NCBI RefSeq assembly: GCF_016919385.1
Contig: NZ_CP070351.1
Coordinates: 1,116,001-1,180,000, forward strand
Origin: Gordonia sp. PDNC005
Lineage (GTDB): Bacteria; Actinomycetota; Actinomycetes; Mycobacteriales; Mycobacteriaceae
Direction of reading: 5' to 3'
DNA: 64,000 bases
Shown piece after piece: positions 35,736-43,351 of this stretch. The translations under genes were made by a program, and so were the position numbers. The notes under the pieces were generated by a model that was not told the origin of the DNA, ran no database searches, and worked only from the letters and a program-made list of their open reading frames with translations. Positions within the stretch are counted from its first letter, which is position 1; every line of letters starts with the position of its first letter.

Positions 35736-35757
35736 CACGCGTCTAAGGGCGTGTCAC
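35732..35757. terminator. Hairpin spanning both convergent stop codons
   Basis: GTGACACGC (35732-35740) pairs perfectly with GCGTGTCAC (35749-35757) over an 8-base loop. The irtB TGA and the TAG of the convergent exported-protein gene both lie inside it. It could terminate transcription in both directions; there is no strong T-run. Confidence 0.55.
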
Positions 35758-36219
35758 CCACGTTGTTCCGCCGCACATGATGAACAGGCCGTTCTCGTCC
35801 TTCGCAACCGAGTCGACGGCGCTGTCGCATGGTTCGCCGACGCTGTGGATCTCGCCGGATTCGTCCGCGTGCTGGAGCCAGTGCGGCTCGTCCGTCCCGG
35901 AGTAACCACACACCAGGCTGCGTCCCGACGCATCGGTCCCGAAGCTCCGGACTTCGGAGGGATAGCACTCACCACCTTCAGTGACGAGTGAACCGCTCGG
36001 CGTCTCGGCAGTCGGCTCCACGTACGTCGGCGTCTCGGCGACCGGGGCCGTCGTCGTCGCGGTGCTCGAAGTCGTGGTGATCGTGGTTGTTGTGGTCGCA
36101 GGAGGTGCGGACGGCGACTCCGAGCCGTCGAGAACAACGATGGTGACGGCGACTCCCACGACCACTGCCAGAACGGCAGCGGCACCAGCCAGGACCGCGG
36201 TGAGCGACTTCGGCGACAT
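35743..36219 (-). CDS. Exported Thr/Pro-linker protein with two cysteine pairs, unknown function
   Basis: A 158-residue protein with one N-terminal membrane helix (LAGAAAVLAVVVGVAVTIVVL), a Thr/Ser/Pro-rich spacer (about 40-75) and a small C-terminal domain containing two similar halves: GGECYPSEV...RSLVCGYSG and GEPCDSAVD...GLFIMCGGTTW. Each half has one Cys pair, so two disulfides outside the membrane are likely. ATG 36219 is supported by TACCTT six bases upstream. I do not recognise the family; wall-associated or surface binding is a guess from its build. Confidence 0.72.
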   Translation of the reverse strand: MSPKSLTAVLAGAAAVLAVVVGVAVTIVVLDGSESPSAPPATTTTTITTTSSTATTTAPVAETPTYVEPTAETPSGSLVTEGGECYPSEVRSFGTDASGRSLVCGYSGTDEPHWLQHADESGEIHSVGEPCDSAVDSVAKDENGLFIMCGGTTWVTRP

Positions 36220-36225
36220 CCGACG

Positions 36226-36231
36226 AAGGTA
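36226..36231 (-). promoter_or_regulatory. -10 element of leaderless promoter
   Basis: Minus-strand TACCTT, six bases (CGTCGG), then ATG 36219. Confidence 0.45.
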
Positions 36232-36346
36232 CCCGTGACGGGCGTGTTACCGCGACATGGCCGACTGCTCGCATCGTCACCCCAGTTCACTGTGCGTTTC
36301 CGACACTTCTCACCATGGTGCGAGGCGACGATGAGGAGGCCGAAGG

Positions 36347-37315
36347 ATGACGAGGAACGATCGTGAGATGACGCTGCGCTTCATGGCGGCGCCGACAGAC
36401 GTGGCGACGATCGGCGGCGGTGTTCGGGGCGGGCGGATCCTGGAGTGGGTCGACAAGGCGGCGTACGCGTGTGCGGCGGCGTGGTCGGGCGGGTACAGCG
36501 TGACCGCGTACGTCGGGAACATCAGCTTCGGCCGGGACATCGAGTCCGGCGACATCGTCGAAGTGACGGCGACACTCGTCCACACCGGACGGACGAGTAT
36601 GCACATCGAGTGTTCGGTGGCCTCCGCAGATCCCCGTGTCGGCACTTTCACCGAGGCGAGTCGATGCCTCTTGGTGTTCGTGTCCGTCGACGAGGACGGA
36701 GCCCCCACACCCGTTCGGCAGTGGGAACCCGTCTGGGCCGTCGATGTCGCACGGTCCGATGCGGCGTGTGCCCGTACCGAGGTCCGGAACAGGATCACGG
36801 CGGCTATGAGCGACGCGGACTACTCCGGCACATCCGCGGCGCTCAACGTCTCGACGCGCTTCTTGGCGGCTCCAACGGATGTCAACTGGGGCGGCAAGGC
36901 CCACGGTGGGCGAGTGATGGGGTGGATCGACGACGCGGCCTACCTGTGCGCGGTGCGCTGGTGGTCAGGGGAGGCGGTGACCGTTTACATGGGCGGCGTG
37001 CGCTTCTACCGGCCCATTCACATCGGCCAAGTAGTCGAGGTTCAGGCGCGTCTGATCCACACCGGTCGTCAAACGATGCACGTCGCCGTCCACGTCTACG
37101 CGCATTGGCCAAGGGAAGGACGCGAGACGAGGCGACTCGCCGCGCACAGCCTCACTGTCCTCGCCGCATTGGACGTGAACGGCGATGCGACCGAGGTGAA
37201 GCCGTGGATCCCGCAACTTCCGAAAGACATCGCACTCGACCTCCACGCGCGTGACCTGATCAGGATTCGCGGCAGACGCCGACCCGCTCGCGAACACCGG
37301 ATGGTCGAGATCTGA
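36347..37315 (+). CDS. Acyl-CoA thioesterase, double hotdog
   Basis: Hydrolyses acyl-CoA to free acid and CoA. The 322 residues are two tandem hotdog domains (about 8-145 and 160-295) with matching signatures: GGRILEWVDKAAYACAA in the first and GGRVMGWIDDAAYLCAV in the second, each followed by an SGxxVTxYxG strand and VEVxAxLxHTGR. The catalytic Asp is thus present in both halves, unlike many double-hotdog proteins that keep one active site. ATG 36347 has a good purine-rich site. It converges on the LysE gene with a single base between stops. Confidence 0.9.
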   Translation: MTRNDREMTLRFMAAPTDVATIGGGVRGGRILEWVDKAAYACAAAWSGGYSVTAYVGNISFGRDIESGDIVEVTATLVHTGRTSMHIECSVASADPRVGTFTEASRCLLVFVSVDEDGAPTPVRQWEPVWAVDVARSDAACARTEVRNRITAAMSDADYSGTSAALNVSTRFLAAPTDVNWGGKAHGGRVMGWIDDAAYLCAVRWWSGEAVTVYMGGVRFYRPIHIGQVVEVQARLIHTGRQTMHVAVHVYAHWPREGRETRRLAAHSLTVLAALDVNGDATEVKPWIPQLPKDIALDLHARDLIRIRGRRRPAREHRMVEI

Positions 37316-37316
37316 C

Positions 37317-37928
37317 CTACTCGGTCGCGAGCCGTACGCCGAAGCCGATGAGGGCGACACCGGCGACGGCGTCGATGCGTCGGCGATTACGCGGCGTCTG
37401 CATCCAGTTCCCGATGCGGCCCGCGGCGAGGACAATCACCGCGAAATACACACAGGTCAATGCGACGTAGAGCATGCCGAGGCCGAACGTGGTCCAGGCC
37501 GCCGAGTAGCCGTCCGGCACAAAACCGGGCAGGAGCGTGATGAACAGAATGCCGATCTTGGGGTTCAGAATGTCCGTGAGGAATCCGGCGAGGAACCCTC
37601 CTGCGCTGCCGCCGGTCGGCGCGGGTACCGGTTCGGCGGGCCGCGCACGCATCGACCGCAGGGTCTGGACGCCCATCCAGACCAGGTAGACGCCTCCGAC
37701 GATCTTCAGGATTTCGAAACCGATCTCACTCGCCTGGAGCAGTGCTGACAGCCCGAGGACCGCCGCGATCACCCAGACGAGCAGACCGCAGACGACGCCG
37801 AGTGACGTCCGTACACCACCCGCCCGTCCGTCGCGCGTCAGACCGCGAATCACAACAAGGGAGTCGGGTCCGGGGAGGATCACGAGAAGGACCGCCGCCA
37901 CGGTGAAGGATGCAAGAGAGGCGAGCAT
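37317..37928 (-). CDS. LysE family amino-acid exporter
   Basis: A 203-residue inner-membrane exporter with six predicted helices. The N-terminus (LASFTVAAVLLVILPGPDSL) holds the conserved PGPD, followed by RDGRAGGVRTSLGVVCGLLV and GGVYLVWMGVQTLR, all typical of LysE/RhtB proteins. ATG 37928 is supported by TACGAT six bases upstream. The substrate is not predictable from the sequence. Confidence 0.92.
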   Translation of the reverse strand: MLASLASFTVAAVLLVILPGPDSLVVIRGLTRDGRAGGVRTSLGVVCGLLVWVIAAVLGLSALLQASEIGFEILKIVGGVYLVWMGVQTLRSMRARPAEPVPAPTGGSAGGFLAGFLTDILNPKIGILFITLLPGFVPDGYSAAWTTFGLGMLYVALTCVYFAVIVLAAGRIGNWMQTPRNRRRIDAVAGVALIGFGVRLATE

Positions 37929-37934
37929 GGTGTC

Positions 37935-37940
37935 ATCGTA
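37935..37940 (-). promoter_or_regulatory. -10 element of leaderless LysE-family promoter
   Basis: Minus-strand TACGAT, six bases (GACACC), then ATG 37928. Confidence 0.5.
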
Positions 37941-37986
37941 GATGGTCGACGACTCGCGACGCCGCGTGCGAGTCGACCATCCGGCT

Positions 37987-38661
37987 TCATCGACGAAGCG
38001 TGTTGTTGATCGCCATGGCGTCGTCCCGCGCGACGTTCAATGCTTCGATGACCTGGTCGAGCAACGCGATCGGCACGCTGAACTCGCGCGGATGTCGGCC
38101 GTCGGTGAGCGAAATCGTCGCGTCCTGAGCAGTCACGTGTCCGTCATCGCCTTGCATCGTCTTCACGCGAGTCTCAATCCGGACTCCTCGATGGAACGTG
38201 ACGCGATTGCGCCACCACGTCTCGCGGCCGGTCTCGTGGCGGTAGGAACGTTCGGGGTCATCGGAGCGTTTGTGGTCCACGGACACGGTTGGCGATGCGG
38301 CCGCGTCGGTCGACACGTCTGAGAGCGTTCCTCGCCGCTGAGCTTGCCGTATCGCCAACGTCCAGCGGTCAGCACTCGTGTCGAACGACACGTCCTCTGC
38401 GAGGAGCAGCAACAACGATCGCATGAGGGTGTGGGCGTCGATCTGCGTCTCGACCCGGTAGGCGACCACATCGCCGACGCTGGGGTCGTCGTCGCGTTCA
38501 TGGAAGACGACGTTCCATTCGTCCGCTTCGCCGGTACTGACACCGTGCAGCACGAAGCGAGGTATCACGGCGTGACCGGGTCGGTTCTGGTGGTACTGCA
38601 CGGCCGTCGCGAAGGTTGGAAAAAGGTGACGGCCGATACCGACTGATGAAGTAGAACTCAT
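37987..38661 (-). CDS. Unknown protein, paralogue of the gene at 38882
   Basis: A 224-residue soluble protein that I do not recognise. The N-terminal third contains GRHLFP, RPGH and the ungapped 22-residue stretch WNVVFHERDD...GDVVAYRV, all repeated in the divergent neighbour. The remainder includes a second strand-rich part (WWRNRVTFHRGVRIETRV) and a C-terminal helix (SVPIALLDQVIEALNVARDD). There is no signal peptide or membrane helix. ATG 38661 lacks a clear ribosome site. The two genes are arranged head to head around a 220 bp spacer. Confidence 0.65.
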   Translation of the reverse strand: MSSTSSVGIGRHLFPTFATAVQYHQNRPGHAVIPRFVLHGVSTGEADEWNVVFHERDDDPSVGDVVAYRVETQIDAHTLMRSLLLLLAEDVSFDTSADRWTLAIRQAQRRGTLSDVSTDAAASPTVSVDHKRSDDPERSYRHETGRETWWRNRVTFHRGVRIETRVKTMQGDDGHVTAQDATISLTDGRHPREFSVPIALLDQVIEALNVARDDAMAINNTLRR

Positions 38662-38881
38662 ACGTCTCGCCGCCTTGCCCGAGGTACTCGCCCCGGCTGA
38701 TCCGTCACGACGACAGCGGACCGCTGTTTATTGGTGACGATGCAGTGTCCAGCCTACGCGCGTTCGGCGGACGCTGTTCTGGTCGCGATCAGCGTACGGT
38801 TGGAGTAGGCCGCACGAACAGTTCGCGGGATTCCGCCGGCGTCGTCGCGACTGCGGAACCGGCTGCCTGTCGTGGCCGAGT

Positions 38882-39301
38882 TTGGTCGAAGCTGTGGACG
38901 ATACCGACTTCCTCGAGACGGTCGAGGCACAAGGCCGGCTGTATCCGGACGTACGCGACTACATGCGTGCACGGCCAGGACATGGCGGGCGACGCAGATC
39001 GGTGGTCGCCGGTATTCAGGAGCAGGACTCGGTCGAGACATCTGGTGACCTCCTAGCTCAATGGGACGTCGTCTTCTATCCGAGCGTGATCGTGCACGGA
39101 CAGGGGGATGTCGTCGCTCATCGGGTCCTGCGCCGCTCACGGTATTCGCGGACGGTGATCGTTCAACGTGATGAGCACCCGGTGATTGTCGTCGCCCAGG
39201 ACGTGACTCGTGCTGAGGCGGATGCGGCCTGGCGATCGGTCACCGAGGGAGCACGTGCTGCGACTCTCGAATCGCTGCTCGTCGAGTGCGGAGGCAGGTG
39301 A
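38882..39301 (+). CDS. Unknown protein, short paralogue of the gene at 37987
   Basis: A 139-residue protein from TTG 38882; GTG 38894 is an equally good start. It matches the N-terminal domain of the divergent gene: GRLYP, RPGH and WDVVFYPSVI...GDVVAHRV align without gaps, but it lacks the long C-terminal part and ends in a helix (VTRAEADAAWRSVTEGARA). No function or family is known to me. A small gene follows 6 bp later on the same strand. Codon use looks like that of its neighbours, so I regard it as real although the start is weak. Confidence 0.6.
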   Translation: MVEAVDDTDFLETVEAQGRLYPDVRDYMRARPGHGGRRRSVVAGIQEQDSVETSGDLLAQWDVVFYPSVIVHGQGDVVAHRVLRRSRYSRTVIVQRDEHPVIVVAQDVTRAEADAAWRSVTEGARAATLESLLVECGGR

Positions 39302-39307
39302 CTCGTC

Positions 39308-39502
39308 ATGACCCGACGGAATGACCTGCCGCCGATCACTCGACGGCTGAATGCGGATCTCGACGCCGCGTTTCGTTCAGAATCGATCAACCCGGAACTG
39401 AAGGCGGCTTTGACGGAACTTCGCCTCGGAGTGATATCGGCCGTCGGAGCACTCGAAGTGGATCTGATCACGAGCCGCCCTCGTCACGTCGGTCGCGGTT
39501 GA
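39308..39502 (+). CDS. Small hypothetical protein
   Basis: A 64-residue helical protein (LPPITRRLNADLDAAFRSES, then LKAALTELRLGVISAVGAL) with no recognised domain. ATG 39308 follows GGAGG about 12 bases upstream and lies 6 bp after the stop of the unknown gene at 38882, so the two are probably one transcript. It could be a partner of that protein; there is no direct evidence for a function. Confidence 0.5.
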   Translation: MTRRNDLPPITRRLNADLDAAFRSESINPELKAALTELRLGVISAVGALEVDLITSRPRHVGRG

Positions 39503-39559
39503 TCTCCTCGGGCGGAGCTCGCGTCCAGGCCGTGGACATTTCCCGAGCCCGGGTGGCAG

Positions 39560-40180
39560 ATGACTGACAAGATCGATTTCAAGAAGGTGCTCGACAGTTA
39601 CCGGGCCGCGCGCGGCCGCTTCGATATCGTCGACGTCCCCGACATGCAGTACTTGATGGTCGACGGACACGGCGATCCGAACACGGCTGTCGAGTACACA
39701 GACGCGCTCGCGGCTCTTTATCCCGTCGCGTTCAAGCTCAAGTTCGCAAGTAGACGAGAACTCGGCCGCGACTACGTCGTCCCACCGCTCGAAGGGCTGT
39801 GGTGGGCGGCGGACATGGATGCGTTCACCACGTCGCGTGACAAAGCGAAGTGGGACTGGACGATGATGATCATGGTTCCAGACTGGATCGATCACAGCAT
39901 CTTCGTCGACGCTGTTGCGCAGGTCGGGGCGAAGGATCCGCCCGTCCGACTGCCAGACGTCCGACTCCGGCCATTGACCGAGGGGCGATGCCTGCAGACA
40001 CTGCACATCGGACCATACGACGATGAAGCTCAGGTTCTCGACCGACTCCACAACGAGTTCATCCCGCAGAACGGTCTTCACCTGAACGGCCTGCATCACG
40101 AGATCTATCTCAGCGATGCCCGGAGAGTGGCACCGGAGAAGCTGCGGACGATCCTCCGCCAACCGATCGCCCCGGCCTGA
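39560..40180 (+). CDS. GyrI-like small-molecule-binding domain protein
   Basis: A 206-residue soluble protein of the GyrI-like (SRPBCC/effector-binding) type found in Actinobacteria. Typical parts are VDVPDMQYLMVDGHGDPN, AFKLKFASRRELGRDYVVPPLEGLWW (in pieces), RCLQTLHIGPYDDE and HHEIYLSDARRVAPEKLRTILRQP. It has no DNA-binding domain, so it is not a regulator by itself; related stand-alone proteins have been linked to hydrolysis or sequestration of toxic small molecules. The gene ends 8 bp before the tRNA-Leu gene on the other strand. Confidence 0.85.
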   Translation: MTDKIDFKKVLDSYRAARGRFDIVDVPDMQYLMVDGHGDPNTAVEYTDALAALYPVAFKLKFASRRELGRDYVVPPLEGLWWAADMDAFTTSRDKAKWDWTMMIMVPDWIDHSIFVDAVAQVGAKDPPVRLPDVRLRPLTEGRCLQTLHIGPYDDEAQVLDRLHNEFIPQNGLHLNGLHHEIYLSDARRVAPEKLRTILRQPIAPA

Positions 40181-40188
40181 CCCGATCC

Positions 40189-40273
<85 letters not shown>

Positions 40274-40315
40274 GCGACGCCGAATCAGGTCGGCGTGCGA
40301 AGAACACTGTACCGG

Positions 40316-40321
40316 TACGCT
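40316..40321 (+). promoter_or_regulatory. -10 element of leaderless methyltransferase promoter
   Basis: TACGCT ends six bases before GTG 40328. It decides the start against a longer open frame that would run towards the tRNA gene. Confidence 0.5.
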
Positions 40322-40327
40322 CGGGCG

Positions 40328-41827
40328 GTGACGGCATACCCACTCTCTGATCCTGACCTCGTCGACGCTCTCGGCGCCGCATTGCGCGCCGCGGACTTCT
40401 CCTCGGAGGGCATCGACGGTCTTCTCGGCGAGCAGGCGAGCGCGGCGCTCGTCAACGGATCATGGTGGCCTGCGCTGCGAGCCACGCGCCGGGATGACGC
40501 CGATCCGGCGCTCGCAACACTTGTCAGGCTCTTCCTGCTCGGTTCCACGGAGCCCGAGTTCCAGGTCGCCGAAGCGCTCGCGCCCGTGACGGTCCAGGAT
40601 CTCGTCGACAGCGGTGTGGTAGCACTGCTCGACGGCGGAGTCCGCGCGCTCCTCGACATCCGCCCCCACGGCAGTGACGCGTCCGATTACTTGGTAGTCG
40701 CCGATCAGGACGCGTCGATGCGTCCGGGCGCTGTTTCCCACGACCATGTGCTCGGCATCGGTGGCGCGTCGATGTCGTTGGCGCAGGCCGTGATTCGCAC
40801 ACCTGTCAGGCGTGCACTGGATCTCGGAACGGGATGCGGTGTGCAGGCGCTCCACATGGACGGACACTGCGACGAGATCGTCGCCACCGACACCAACCCG
40901 CGGGCGCTCGCACTCGCGGCTGCGACCGCGCGACTCAACGGCATGCAGTGGGAACTGCGAGACGGCAGCCTGTACGAACCCGTCGAGGGGGAGACGTTCG
41001 ACCTCATCGTCTCCAACCCGCCGTTTGTCGTAGGGACTGGAGCGCAGGACTACATCTACCGTGACTCCGGCATCGTCGGAGACGGCGTCAGCAGGCAGCT
41101 GATCGAGAACGCAGCCGCATACCTCAATCCCGGCGGCGTCGCGCAGATGCTCGCCAACTGGGTGGTCTACGACGAGGAGCGCTGGGACGAACGCGTCCGA
41201 GGCTGGGTTGAGGCGAGCGGTCTCGACGCATGGGTGGTGCAGCGCGAACTCGCCGATCCGATCAGCTACGTGTCCCTGTGGGTGTCCGATGCGGGGGAGT
41301 CGTCCGAGGACGCGGCCCGGCGTGGGGCAGACTGGCTCGACTGGTTCGAACGCGAAGGGATCGTCGGAATCGGCATGGGATCGGTCACCCTTCGCCGGCC
41401 GCTGGAGGACCGCGCGGCGGACGTGACGATCGAGGAGATCACCGCTGCAGGCCAAGAGGTCACAGGTTTCGAGGCCCAGGCTTGGTGGCGCCGACGCGAC
41501 TTCCTGCGCGCCGCATCCGACGAGGAACTTCTCGCCGCGCGCCTCACCACACCTCCGGTCTTCCTCGAGACCCAGTCGCTTCCCGGCGACGACGGCTGGC
41601 AGCAGGTCGGTGCGTCTGTCACTCGCCCGGGCGGACCGGGTGCTGTGCTCGGCGTGGACGTAGTGCTGACCGCGCTGCTCGCCGGTTGCCGCGGCCAGGT
41701 ACCACTGGCTGCCCTGATCACGCTGCTCGCCGACTTCCACGGTGTCGACTCCGACGCGTTGGCTCAGGCGGCGATGCCGTCTGTGCGCGACGCGATCGGC
41801 CGAGGGATTCTGCACGTCGCCGACTAG
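40328..41827 (+). CDS. Class I SAM-dependent methyltransferase (PrmC/HemK-like, DUF7059 type)
   Basis: A 499-residue actinobacterial methyltransferase. The N-terminal 130 residues form a helical domain (DUF7059 in related proteins). The SAM domain follows: ALDLGTGCGVQALHM, IVATDTNPRALALA and the NPPF motif in DLIVSNPPFVVG, which marks enzymes that methylate amide or amino nitrogen, such as the glutamine of release factors. The C-terminal 170 residues are specific to the actinobacterial group. The substrate is unknown. GTG 40328 is chosen from the promoter element. Confidence 0.85.
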   Translation: MTAYPLSDPDLVDALGAALRAADFSSEGIDGLLGEQASAALVNGSWWPALRATRRDDADPALATLVRLFLLGSTEPEFQVAEALAPVTVQDLVDSGVVALLDGGVRALLDIRPHGSDASDYLVVADQDASMRPGAVSHDHVLGIGGASMSLAQAVIRTPVRRALDLGTGCGVQALHMDGHCDEIVATDTNPRALALAAATARLNGMQWELRDGSLYEPVEGETFDLIVSNPPFVVGTGAQDYIYRDSGIVGDGVSRQLIENAAAYLNPGGVAQMLANWVVYDEERWDERVRGWVEASGLDAWVVQRELADPISYVSLWVSDAGESSEDAARRGADWLDWFEREGIVGIGMGSVTLRRPLEDRAADVTIEEITAAGQEVTGFEAQAWWRRRDFLRAASDEELLAARLTTPPVFLETQSLPGDDGWQQVGASVTRPGGPGAVLGVDVVLTALLAGCRGQVPLAALITLLADFHGVDSDALAQAAMPSVRDAIGRGILHVAD

Positions 41828-41951
41828 GCTCCTACAGTCGTTCCGTCACTCGAACAGCACGCCAAGCGTTCGGTCACCGGATCCGCAACGCTGGTGTCGG
41901 AAAGCCGGCGCCGCGACGGACGGTGGCGACGGAAGGTCCGCTGTCCCGCAC

Positions 41952-42617
41952 TCATTTCCGGGCGTACTCGTCCACGTACGCCAGATCGCCGAGGCGGCGG
42001 ATCGCGGCCATCAGTTCGTCAGTTGCTGCACGAGCGTTCTGCTCGGGACCGAGAAGAGCGTCGGCAGACAACGGCTCGCCGATATGGACCGTGACGACGC
42101 CGGGGCGAACTCGGCGCGATCCGGCAGGCGTCACGTCTGGCGTCCCGGAGATGACCACGGGGACGACGCTGGTACCGGGCACGCGCGAGGCCACACGCAT
42201 CGCACCTGTGTGGCCACGGTGCAACCTTCCGTCAGGAGACCGAGTTCCCTCGGGATAGATGGCCCACACCCGCCCGCTGCGAAGAACTCGTTCCGCGGCG
42301 TCGAGGGCCGCGTGGTCTCCGCCTGAGCGGTCCACCGGGATCTGACCGGTGCCGGCGAAGAATGCTCGTGCAGCGCGTCCGCGGATTCCGGCGCCGGTGA
42401 AGTACTCGGACTTCGCGAGGAACGACAGTCGGCGTCGAATCGCCAGCGGAAGCATCAGCGAGTCGATCTCGGCGAGGTGATTCGACGCGATGATCACCGG
42501 TCCGTCGTCGGGAACGTTGTCCCGGCCGATCACGGTGACGTCGATTCGCCTCCGGAGTGGAGGGCCGATGAGGACGTGTTTGCAGAGCGGATACAGGACA
42601 GAAGCGGTAGTCGGCAC
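41952..42617 (-). CDS. 1-acyl-glycerol-3-phosphate acyltransferase-like (PlsC family)
   Basis: Transfers an acyl chain to a lysophospholipid or similar acceptor. The 221 residues contain the HX4D block (ASNHLAEIDSLM), the FAGTGQIPVDR stretch, the EGTR block (YPEGTRSPDG) and the VVISGT segment, in the usual order and spacing. GTG 42617 has GGAGG seven bases upstream; the longer frame lacks a site. It is divergent from a TetR gene across 68 bp that contains two palindromic operators, so it is probably repressed by that TetR. Confidence 0.9.
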   Translation of the reverse strand: MPTTASVLYPLCKHVLIGPPLRRRIDVTVIGRDNVPDDGPVIIASNHLAEIDSLMLPLAIRRRLSFLAKSEYFTGAGIRGRAARAFFAGTGQIPVDRSGGDHAALDAAERVLRSGRVWAIYPEGTRSPDGRLHRGHTGAMRVASRVPGTSVVPVVISGTPDVTPAGSRRVRPGVVTVHIGEPLSADALLGPEQNARAATDELMAAIRRLGDLAYVDEYARK

Positions 42618-42634
42618 GAGGTGTCCTCCAATCG

Positions 42635-42649
42635 GTAGACAGTGTCTAC
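42635..42649. promoter_or_regulatory. Operator 1 between the PlsC-like and TetR genes
   Basis: GTAGACA-G-TGTCTAC is a perfect 15 bp palindrome. It lies just upstream of the ribosome site of the acyltransferase gene and shares its half-site with operator 2. Confidence 0.7.
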
Positions 42650-42670
42650 TGGACAGTGTGTGCTGCATCA

Positions 42671-42685
42671 GTAGACACTGTCAAC
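42671..42685. promoter_or_regulatory. Operator 2 at the TetR start
   Basis: GTAGACA-C-TGTCAAC is the same palindrome with one mismatch, centred 36 bp from operator 1 and touching the TetR start codon at 42686. The spacing puts the two sites on about the same face of the helix. Confidence 0.65.
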
Positions 42686-43195
42686 GTGGAGACCACGCGT
42701 GACCGTCTCGTGGCGGCAGGAGTCGAGATCGTCGACGAGTCGGGACTCGGTGAGGTCGGCGTCCGAGCGGTGGCGGCCAGGGCAGGCGTCTCACACGGAG
42801 CGCCGCGACGATACTTCCCGACGCTGGAGAGCCTGCTCGCCGCGATCGCGGCGAGTGGCGTCGCTGACGTGGACCGAGTGCTGTCGCCTGCGATCGAGCG
42901 CGGCATAGCCGAGGCGGCCGTCGAGTATTGGAGGTTCGCGCAACGGCGGCCGGGGATGTTCGAGCTGATCTTCCGTCACGATCTGCTCGACGGTGCAGGA
43001 GAGGATCTGCGGTCGACGACCGGTCCGTGGTTTCGAGGGATCGTCGCCGCCGTCGGCGACCCCGATCGGGCGTTGACCTGTTGGGCTGCGGTACACGGTT
43101 TGTGCGTATTGGCGGCCACACGAGTCCCCGACGCCGTCGGAGTGACCGTCGACGAGCTTGCGATTCGTCGTATCGCGACCGAACTCGGCGCTTGA
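42686..43195 (+). CDS. TetR/AcrR family transcriptional regulator
   Basis: A 169-residue repressor with an N-terminal helix-turn-helix (GLGEVGVRAVAARAGVSHGA, PRRYFPTLESLLAAI) and a C-terminal domain of the kind with WFRGIVAAVGDPDRALTCWAAVHGL. GTG 42686 is used because it begins right after operator 2 and leaves a normal N-terminus; GTG 42656 is possible but would start inside the operator region. It probably represses itself and the divergent acyltransferase through the paired GTAGACA palindromes. Confidence 0.85.
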   Translation: METTRDRLVAAGVEIVDESGLGEVGVRAVAARAGVSHGAPRRYFPTLESLLAAIAASGVADVDRVLSPAIERGIAEAAVEYWRFAQRRPGMFELIFRHDLLDGAGEDLRSTTGPWFRGIVAAVGDPDRALTCWAAVHGLCVLAATRVPDAVGVTVDELAIRRIATELGA

Positions 43196-43212
43196 GCCTG
43201 ACGCAGGAGCAG

Positions 43213-43327
43213 CGTTCCGTCACCCCTTACCGACGCGCGTCGGCTATTCCATCACGATTGCCTCGTAGGCGTGACGCAATCCTGTCGCCGTGCTGGAAAT
43301 GGGTGACGGAACGCCGTCACGGCACGG
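43213..43327. repeat. Palindrome-dense intergenic element
   Basis: The gap between the convergent TetR and PLP-enzyme genes contains nested inverted repeats: CGTTCCGTCACCC (43213-43225) with GGGTGACGGAACG (43301-43313), the palindrome CCGACGC/GCGTCGG (43230-43243), GCCT-CGT-AGGC inside GATTGC/GCAATC (43256-43281), GTGACGG/CCGTCAC with a 4-base loop (43303-43320), and CCGTGC/GCACGG around it (43288-43327). It may be a two-way terminator, a small RNA or a REP/MITE-type element. Confidence 0.6.
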
Positions 43328-43351
43328 AGGCGGAGGTTGTCGCTCGGATGG

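Noticed and set aside
40460..41815. A 451-codon frame antisense to the methyltransferase
   Set aside because: The sense strand has clear SAM and NPPF motifs and a leaderless promoter; the antisense product has none.
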